Shown: in pieces, positions 58,402 through 64,000 of the stretch | Layout of the letters: every line of letters begins with the position of its first letter | Numbering within the stretch: the stretch's first letter is position 1 | Origin: Campylobacter suis | GTDB lineage: Bacteria; Campylobacterota; Campylobacteria; Campylobacterales; Campylobacteraceae | DNA: 64,000 nucleotides | Assembly: GCF_905120475.1 (NCBI RefSeq) | Contig: NZ_CAJHOE010000003.1 | Location: 89,318-153,317, forward strand | Reading direction: 5' to 3' | The notes under the pieces: generated by a model | Databases searched by the model: none | Seen by the model: the letters and a program-made list of their open reading frames with translations, nothing else | Told to the model about the DNA's origin: nothing | Program-made: the position numbers and the translations under genes

Positions 58402-60681
58402 ATGAACAATTCAAGACGAAATTTTCTTAAAGCGTCTGCAGTTGTTGGGGCTGTAAGTGCAATGCCTGGCACGATAGCAAAGCTTGGTGCAAACCCACTA
58501 AGCCCTAGCGAAAAAACGGTAATGAGTTTTTGTGAAATGTGCTCATCACGCTGTCCTATAGAGGCACGCATTAGCGACGATAAAACAGTTTTTATACAAG
58601 GCAATGCAAAAGCAAGTGGCACAAAGACATCAGTTTGTGCGCGCGGAGGTTCTGGACATAGCCAGCTTTATGATCCACAACGCTTAGTAAAGCCACTTAT
58701 TCGTGTTGGAGAGCGCGGAGAAAACAAATGGCGCGAAGCTAGTTGGGACGAGGCGCTTGATCTGGTTGCAAAAAAGATGCAAGAGATAAAAGAGAAGTAC
58801 GGACCTGAAAGCTTTGTATTTACTGCAAAAAGTTCTCAAACTCATAAGCTTATGGTAAATTTTGCCTCTAGCTATGGCTCACCAAACTGCTTTTCACACT
58901 TTTCATGCTGCCCTATAACATATCAAATGGTGTGCGAGCATATGTATGGTGATGCTAAGTTAAAGCGTGACTTCTCTAATGCAAAGTATGTTGTAAATTT
59001 TGGACACAACCTTTTTGAAGGCATAGTTATTAGTGATGCTAAAAAACTTGCAAAATTTGCTGCTCAAAAAGATAGAAAGCTTTTGGTGCTTGATCCAAGA
59101 TTTAGCGTTGTTGCTGCAAAGGCTGATGAGTGGTTGCCAGTTAAGCCAGGAACTGACCTAGCTTTTGTCATGGCGCTTATTCATACTTGGATAAAAAATG
59201 GCACTTATGATAAGAAATTCATAGAAGATTTTACTATCGGTTTTGATAAAGTTGTTGAAATGACTAAGGATACAACTCCTGAGTGGGCTGAAAAAGTAAC
59301 TGGCATAAAAGCCTCTGATATACAAAGGATAGCGGCTGAAATTTGGGCGGCTGCACCAAAAGTTATCATCGACTTTGGACATAAAACAACAACAGCAAAA
59401 GCTGAATATATGAGAACTAGAGCCATTATGACCGCAAATGCGATGATGGGTAACTGGGAAGTTAAAGGCGGTTTGTTTAGCGGTAAAAAAGCTAAGACAT
59501 ACAACAAGCTTGTTGGCGAAAACATTATTGATGAGATAACTAATCCAGACAAAGACTTTAAAGTTCCAAAAGTTCAAAGACTTGACTTTGCTGGAGAAGA
59601 TGGCAGACATAAGTTTGTAAGCAGGAGTCACGGGGTTTTGATGGATATCCCTCATGCTATTTTAAGTGAAAAACCATATCCTATAAAAGGCTGGTTTAAT
59701 ATCCGCTTTAACCATCTTATAAATGTTGCAGAAACTGAAAAGGCGATAGAGGCTATGAAAAAGCTTGACTTTATCGTTGTTAGCGATGTTTATATGAATG
59801 ATATGGCAACTTTTGCTGATGTTATACTCCCAGAAAGTACATATCTTGAGCGCGATGAAGGTATCGAAGATAAGTCAAGTTTAAAACCAGCTTATATGAT
59901 ACGAAATAAAGTTGTAGATCCAGTTGGCGACACTAAAGATGGAGCGACTATCTTTAGAGAGCTTGCGCGTCGTTTAAAAGTTGATAGTCTTTATAAGTGG
60001 AACAATATGCGAGAGTGGCGTATACAGCAAGTTAAGGGCAATGTAGAGCTACTTGCTAAGCTAGAAAAAGATGGATATGTTAGTTATGATGTGCCAGGAA
60101 TTTTGTTCCGCGACAAGGATACTGTTGCAAAATTTGTAAAAAAATATCCACAAGCCAGCCAATATGTAGGTGAAAATGGACTTATGGACTCTCAAGCTAA
60201 GTTAAAAACAAAAAGTGGCAAGATAGAGCTATTTAGCGAGCAAGTTGAAGCACAGTTTCCTGGATACGGCTGTTTAAATACTGAAGGTATGGATGTTTAT
60301 GATGGACATGAGCTTTGCTTGATGACAGGCAAGACGCCTATTCATACAAATGGTCATACTCAATCAGTTCCGTACCTAAATGACTTAATGAACGATGCAC
60401 CTATATGGATACATCCAAAAACAGCTGCAAAGCGCGGGATAAAAGATGGAGATGATGTTGTTATTAAGAACCAATTTGGTAAACAAAATGGTAAAGTTAT
60501 GCTAACCGAAGGCATTCGTGAAGATACGCTATTTTTGTATCACGGATTTGGTCACATCACGCCAGCACTTGGCAAAATTCATATGGTAGGCACAAACCAA
60601 AGTGTGTTGCTTAACCCAGAAGAGGGACCTGTGGCTGCTACGATGGTTACAAATGTCGGTGTTGAGATAGTTAAGGCGTAA
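58402..60681 (+). CDS. psrA: Polysulfide/thiosulfate reductase molybdopterin subunit
   Basis: 759 aa. A twin-arginine signal (NSRRNFLKASA) exports the folded enzyme to the periplasm. A [4Fe-4S] site is formed by Cys44, 47, 51 and 79, followed by the bis-MGD binding domains of the DMSO reductase superfamily; SPNCFSHFSC is near the Mo pocket. PhsA (thiosulfate) and PsrA (polysulfide) cannot be separated reliably by eye; the ~760 aa length and B/C partners fit both. Terminal reductase in anaerobic respiration. AGGAGG site before the ATG; psrB follows after 10 nt. Confidence 0.9.
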   Translation: MNNSRRNFLKASAVVGAVSAMPGTIAKLGANPLSPSEKTVMSFCEMCSSRCPIEARISDDKTVFIQGNAKASGTKTSVCARGGSGHSQLYDPQRLVKPLIRVGERGENKWREASWDEALDLVAKKMQEIKEKYGPESFVFTAKSSQTHKLMVNFASSYGSPNCFSHFSCCPITYQMVCEHMYGDAKLKRDFSNAKYVVNFGHNLFEGIVISDAKKLAKFAAQKDRKLLVLDPRFSVVAAKADEWLPVKPGTDLAFVMALIHTWIKNGTYDKKFIEDFTIGFDKVVEMTKDTTPEWAEKVTGIKASDIQRIAAEIWAAAPKVIIDFGHKTTTAKAEYMRTRAIMTANAMMGNWEVKGGLFSGKKAKTYNKLVGENIIDEITNPDKDFKVPKVQRLDFAGEDGRHKFVSRSHGVLMDIPHAILSEKPYPIKGWFNIRFNHLINVAETEKAIEAMKKLDFIVVSDVYMNDMATFADVILPESTYLERDEGIEDKSSLKPAYMIRNKVVDPVGDTKDGATIFRELARRLKVDSLYKWNNMREWRIQQVKGNVELLAKLEKDGYVSYDVPGILFRDKDTVAKFVKKYPQASQYVGENGLMDSQAKLKTKSGKIELFSEQVEAQFPGYGCLNTEGMDVYDGHELCLMTGKTPIHTNGHTQSVPYLNDLMNDAPIWIHPKTAAKRGIKDGDDVVIKNQFGKQNGKVMLTEGIREDTLFLYHGFGHITPALGKIHMVGTNQSVLLNPEEGPVAATMVTNVGVEIVKA

Positions 60682-60691
60682 GGGAGATAAG

Positions 60692-61255
60692 ATGAAAAAG
60701 TATATGATGATTCATGATGAAAATTTATGCATAGGCTGTCAAGGCTGTTCTGTCGCTTGTAGAAGCGAAAACAATGTTCCTAACAACCTTTATCGTTTGC
60801 AGGTACATTCAAAAATGAGTGGCACATTTCCAAAACTAAAAATGGACTTTTTGCGCCACAGCTGTGTTATGTGCGAGGATGCGCCTTGCGTTGAGGTTTG
60901 TCCTACTGGAGCAAGCTTTAAGACAGCAGATGGTATCACTTTACTTGATGATAGAATTTGCGTTAGCTGTAAATACTGCATCCTTGCTTGTCCTTATGAT
61001 GCTAGATTTGTCTTGCCAGATGGAAACATTGGCAAATGTACATTTTGTCATGAAAGCCGACTAGCACGCGGTGAAGAGCCAGCTTGTGTAACTGTTTGTC
61101 CAACAGACGCACTTGTATTTGGAGATGCAAATGATGAAAACTCAAAAATTTCAAAAATGTTAAAGGAAAAAGAGGTTTATTACCCAAAAGCCGAGCTTGG
61201 TACACATCCACGCCTTGCTATGGTTGCAAACACAAAAGGAGGACACAATGAATAA
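60692..61255 (+). CDS. psrB: Polysulfide/thiosulfate reductase iron-sulfur subunit
   Basis: 187 aa ferredoxin-like electron transfer subunit. Four Cys clusters are present (CIGCQGCSVACRSE; CVMCEDAPCVEVCPTGA; CVSCKYCILACPYDA; CTFCHESRLARGEEPACVTVCP), enough for four [4Fe-4S] centres. It has no signal peptide and is presumably carried out with PsrA by the Tat pathway. It overlaps psrC by eight bases. Confidence 0.95.
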   Translation: MKKYMMIHDENLCIGCQGCSVACRSENNVPNNLYRLQVHSKMSGTFPKLKMDFLRHSCVMCEDAPCVEVCPTGASFKTADGITLLDDRICVSCKYCILACPYDARFVLPDGNIGKCTFCHESRLARGEEPACVTVCPTDALVFGDANDENSKISKMLKEKEVYYPKAELGTHPRLAMVANTKGGHNE

Positions 61256-62156
61256 TATGTGGGGAAGCATGGCTCAATACGGCGAAATTTACTGGCCGTG
61301 GCCAATCGCACTTTATCTATTTTTGGCTGGTCTTAGTGCTGGTGCTGCTATCGTTGCAGTCCTTTTAAAGTGGCAAGGTAAAACTGGGGCAAATTTTAAG
61401 AGCGCCGTTTTATTAGCACCTATTGCTATCATTGTCGGTCTTGCTCTTTTGGTGCTTGACCTTGGAAAGCCACTTAGTTTTTACTGGATATTGTTAAAGT
61501 ATAACTTTACATCAGTTATGAGTATAGGCGTTGCACTTCTTTTAGTCTATACGCCGATAGTTGTTGTTTATGCGCTTTTTGCCTATAAAGACCTTACTAT
61601 CTTGGCGCCATTTAAAGGCTTGATAAGTTCGCTTGAAAAGGCTTTGGCAAAAATTTTTGAAATTTTAATTCTCCCACTAGCCATTGGCGTGGGCGTTTAT
61701 ACAGGCTTTTTGTTAAGTGCTGTAAGTAAAATTTTACTTTGGGATACGCCTATCTTACCTATATTGTTTTTGGTTTCTGGACTTAGTTCAGGTATCGCTG
61801 CCAGCGTACTTTGTGGCGCAATATTTGGTAAAGAAAAAGATGAGAGCACATTTAAACTTTTAAAGCTTGATATGTTTGTTATAATCGTTGAATGCTTGCT
61901 TTTAGTTGCTCTTTTTGGCTATCTTTACTCATCAGGCTCAGCAGGTGCAGAAGTTGCTGGTAAGGCGCTTACAAATGGTGCATTGGCTGTGATGTTTTGG
62001 GTGTTTGTTGTTGGCTCTGGTATGGCGCTTCCAGTTGTCATAGAGCTAGCAAATGGCGAGAAGATGAGTAAAAATTTAATCATTTTTAATACTTTTATTG
62101 TTATACTTGGTGTTATTTTGCTAAGATATTACATAGTCTATGCAGGGCAGATGTAA
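61248..62156 (+). CDS. psrC: NrfD/PsrC-type membrane anchor subunit
   Basis: 302 aa with about eight membrane helices (YWPWPIALYLFLAGLSAGAA is the characteristic start). It oxidises menaquinol and passes electrons to PsrB. Conserved LDLGKPLSFYW. I chose the ATG at 61248, which has GGAGGA upstream, gives the standard N terminus and overlaps psrB by eight bases. A strong terminator follows. Confidence 0.95.
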   Translation: MNNMWGSMAQYGEIYWPWPIALYLFLAGLSAGAAIVAVLLKWQGKTGANFKSAVLLAPIAIIVGLALLVLDLGKPLSFYWILLKYNFTSVMSIGVALLLVYTPIVVVYALFAYKDLTILAPFKGLISSLEKALAKIFEILILPLAIGVGVYTGFLLSAVSKILLWDTPILPILFLVSGLSSGIAASVLCGAIFGKEKDESTFKLLKLDMFVIIVECLLLVALFGYLYSSGSAGAEVAGKALTNGALAVMFWVFVVGSGMALPVVIELANGEKMSKNLIIFNTFIVILGVILLRYYIVYAGQM

Positions 62157-62162
62157 GATTTT

Positions 62163-62194
62163 GATACCCATCATTTTGGTGGGTATCGCTTTTT
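62163..62194 (+). terminator. Terminator of the reductase operon
   Basis: GATACCCATCA pairs with TGGTGGGTATC (11 bp with one G-T) around a 3-nt loop, followed by GC and five T. It is the most stable terminator in the window and separates the reductase from the two-component genes. Confidence 0.92.
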
Positions 62195-62218
62195 AGCAAC
62201 AACACTTAAAGGATACAT

Positions 62219-62887
62219 TTGAAAATTTTACTTATGGAAGATGACCTAGGTTATCAAGAGAGTGTTAGTGAGTATTTAACATCACTTGGCTATGAGGTCG
62301 ATACAGCAGGCGATGGCGAGACTGCTTGCGATAAAATATCAAAAAATATCTATCAACTTTTTATACTCGATGTTAAGGTGCCAAACATAAATGGCTTTGA
62401 AGTTTTAAAATTTATAAAAAGCATAGGGCTTCAAACACCTATAATGATGATGACTTCGCTTGTTGATATAGACGATATGGCGATAGGCTATGAGCTTGGC
62501 TGTAACGAATATCTTAAAAAGCCATTTGAACTTGCTGAGCTGAAATTTCGTGTGGGCGAGCTTATGAGAAAATACTACAGTCTTGGCGATAAAAATTTTA
62601 TAGCGCTTGATATGGATTTTAACTATGACGCCATAAAAAGACAACTTTTAAAAGATGGCGAGGTGATTGAGCTTAGTGCAAAAGAGCTTGAGATAGTAAG
62701 TTATCTTGCTGTAAATGCTGGAAATTTTATCAGCATAAATGAGCTAAAAGAGAAAATTTGGGGCGATAAAGAGATAAACGAAGCCGACATAAGGATGCAT
62801 GTTTTAAAAATTAGGCAAAAAACTTCGAGTGATTTTGTAATTTCAAAACGACATTTTGGCTACAAAATCGATGGAAAAAAATCTTAA
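62219..62887 (+). CDS. OmpR-family response regulator
   Basis: 222 aa. The receiver domain has the acidic pocket E7-D8-D9, phosphoacceptor Asp51 (ILDVKVP), Thr79 and Lys101 (LKKPFE). The C-terminal winged helix (LSAKELEIVSYLAVN, ADIRMHVLKIRQK, RHFGYKID) binds DNA. TTG start at 62219 after AAAGGAT. It overlaps the histidine kinase gene by 17 bases. Just after the reductase operon, but beyond its terminator, so a role in controlling it is only an inference. Confidence 0.93.
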   Translation: MKILLMEDDLGYQESVSEYLTSLGYEVDTAGDGETACDKISKNIYQLFILDVKVPNINGFEVLKFIKSIGLQTPIMMMTSLVDIDDMAIGYELGCNEYLKKPFELAELKFRVGELMRKYYSLGDKNFIALDMDFNYDAIKRQLLKDGEVIELSAKELEIVSYLAVNAGNFISINELKEKIWGDKEINEADIRMHVLKIRQKTSSDFVISKRHFGYKIDGKKS

Positions 62888-63986
62888 AATTCCAACGATC
62901 GCCGTTATTATTATAATGGCACTTTTTGTTTTGCAAAGCTTTTGGATAATAGTATCAAGCCAAAAAGAGGAAGTTTCAAATAATATTTTTGGCATGATGC
63001 GTTTTGAAGAGCAGGTTAGGCGTAACTTTGAAAACGGTCAAATTTTGCCTGACTCGCTCATTTACAAATACGCACTTTATGACTCAAATGATACTATATA
63101 CTTTTCAACACTTCAGGATCTGCACAAAGAGCGAACAGAAAAAAATTTCATCAAAGATGGAGTTTTGTACTATAAAAACTTTTTCTTTTTTAAAGAGAGA
63201 CCTTTTTTTATAATTATAGCCAGCGAACTAAATGTAAAGCGTGAAATTTTTATCGTCTCTCTTACGCTAGCGCTTGCTCTTTTGGTTGTTAGTATAACCA
63301 TTTACCTACTTTTTGTAACAAGCGCAAAACCTTATAAACAAGCACAAAAATATCTAAATGACTTTTTTAATGACGCTATGCACGAGCTAAAAACACCACT
63401 TGGCGTCGCTAAGATAAACCTTGAAATGCTTGGTGTTGAAAACAAAAATACAAAGCGAATTTCAAATGCACTAAAGCAAATGCAACTGCTATATGATGAT
63501 GTGGAGTATTATATCAAGCGTGGATATATAAAATTTCCAAACGAACATATAAATTTGTGCGAGTTTGCACGCGAGAGAGTAAGATTTTTAGCATCTTTGG
63601 CTGATACTAAGCGCATTAAGATAGTTTATGATATTGAAGCAAATTTATATGTTTTTATAAGTAAGATAGCCCTTCAAAGACTCGTTGATAACACCATAAC
63701 AAATGCTATAAAATATAGCCCACAAGACACCAATATCATTTTGAGCGTAAAAAAAGATGAGAGTAGGGTGGTGTTTAGTGTTGAGGACTTTGGCAGTGGC
63801 ATAAAAGATGTGAAGAAAATTTTTAAAAGATATGAGCGTGAAGATAGCGTTCAAGGGGGATTTGGCATAGGGTTAAATATAGTTGAAGAGATATGTGTAA
63901 AAAATGATATTATCTATAATGTAAGAAGTGAACTTGGAAAAGGAAGCAAATTTTCTTATAAACTAAAACTTGCTTCTTTATCTTAA
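62871..63986 (+). CDS. Sensor histidine kinase
   Basis: 371 aa. Two membrane helices (~8-28 and ~127-149) flank a ~95-residue periplasmic sensor rich in Phe and charged residues. The phosphorylated His is His171 in MHELKTPLG; the N box is DNTITNAIKYSP, the G boxes DFGSGIKD and GGFGIGLNIV. No PAS domain is seen and a HAMP is not obvious. The start is the ATG at 62871, overlapping the regulator by 17 bases. It is the cognate kinase of the preceding regulator. The signal is unknown. Confidence 0.94.
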   Translation: MEKNLKIPTIAVIIIMALFVLQSFWIIVSSQKEEVSNNIFGMMRFEEQVRRNFENGQILPDSLIYKYALYDSNDTIYFSTLQDLHKERTEKNFIKDGVLYYKNFFFFKERPFFIIIASELNVKREIFIVSLTLALALLVVSITIYLLFVTSAKPYKQAQKYLNDFFNDAMHELKTPLGVAKINLEMLGVENKNTKRISNALKQMQLLYDDVEYYIKRGYIKFPNEHINLCEFARERVRFLASLADTKRIKIVYDIEANLYVFISKIALQRLVDNTITNAIKYSPQDTNIILSVKKDESRVVFSVEDFGSGIKDVKKIFKRYEREDSVQGGFGIGLNIVEEICVKNDIIYNVRSELGKGSKFSYKLKLASLS

Positions 63987-64000
63987 CTGTTTTTACTTAA

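Noticed and set aside
59158..59655. 165-codon open frame on the minus strand
   Set aside because: Antisense to the conserved psrA coding region; no family resemblance and no ribosome site.

Overview
This window is ordinary chromosome of an epsilonproteobacterium, very probably a Campylobacter of the concisus/curvus/rectus/showae type. The evidence is the low GC with AT-rich gaps, near-perfect TATAAT -10 boxes, many GTG/TTG starts and overlapping genes, and gene orders known from Campylobacter: rpmG-tRNA-Trp-secE-nusG-rplKAJL-rpoBC, ileS-small membrane protein-gatA-guaB, murC-membrane protein-mutS2, and gatC...cvpA-fur-lysS-glyA-DUF1882-SPOR-aroE. No CRISPR array, insertion sequence, prophage or rRNA was seen, and no gene-free stretch exceeds 300 bases.

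Region 1 (1-6238) is the main accessory block. It encodes a Lap-type adhesin secretion and retention module: the C-terminal part of a LapD-like c-di-GMP receptor with a degenerate EAL domain, a LapB-like type I secretion ATPase, a LapC-like HlyD adaptor, an unrecognised 171-aa protein, a LuxR-type regulator with a pseudo-receiver, and a LapG-like periplasmic cysteine protease. The genes are nearly all overlapping, so they probably form one operon. The adhesin and the TolC-like outer membrane partner are not in the window.

Region 2 (6545-26769) is the translation/transcription superoperon. A strong sigma70 promoter drives four tRNAs and tuf. Then come rpmG, tRNA-Trp, secE, nusG, rplK, rplA, rplJ, rplL, rpoB and rpoC, with several hairpins as terminators, attenuators or leader elements. 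DoxX, a frameshifted NhaC antiporter and isoaspartyl dipeptidase separate this from rpsL-rpsG-fusA and a tRNA-Arg.

Region 3 (26899-47453) is housekeeping: rhodanese, CinA-like protein, ileS-small membrane protein-gatA-guaB-metX-xseB-nitrilase-like-tag, then murC to mutS2, a predicted c-di-GMP phosphodiesterase, a large unknown protein with an EF-hand-like loop, pyk, and a small beta-barrel outer membrane protein.

Region 4 (47511-58149) holds a five-gene overlapping minus-strand operon (YfgM-like, BamB-like lipoprotein, unknown, coaX, short-form hisG). Divergent from it is a plus-strand operon gatC-pilT-like-cvpA-fur-lysS-glyA-DUF1882-SPOR-aroE.

Region 5 (58150-63986) is an anaerobic respiratory operon for a polysulfide/thiosulfate reductase (molybdopterin subunit, iron-sulfur subunit, NrfD-type membrane anchor), preceded by a candidate Fur box and followed by a two-component system.

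The most interesting points are the Lap module with its two extra genes, the A-tract frameshift in nhaC coupled to iadA, a nitrilase-like protein without its catalytic Cys, the hairpin series between rplL and rpoB, and the candidate Fur box before the reductase operon.
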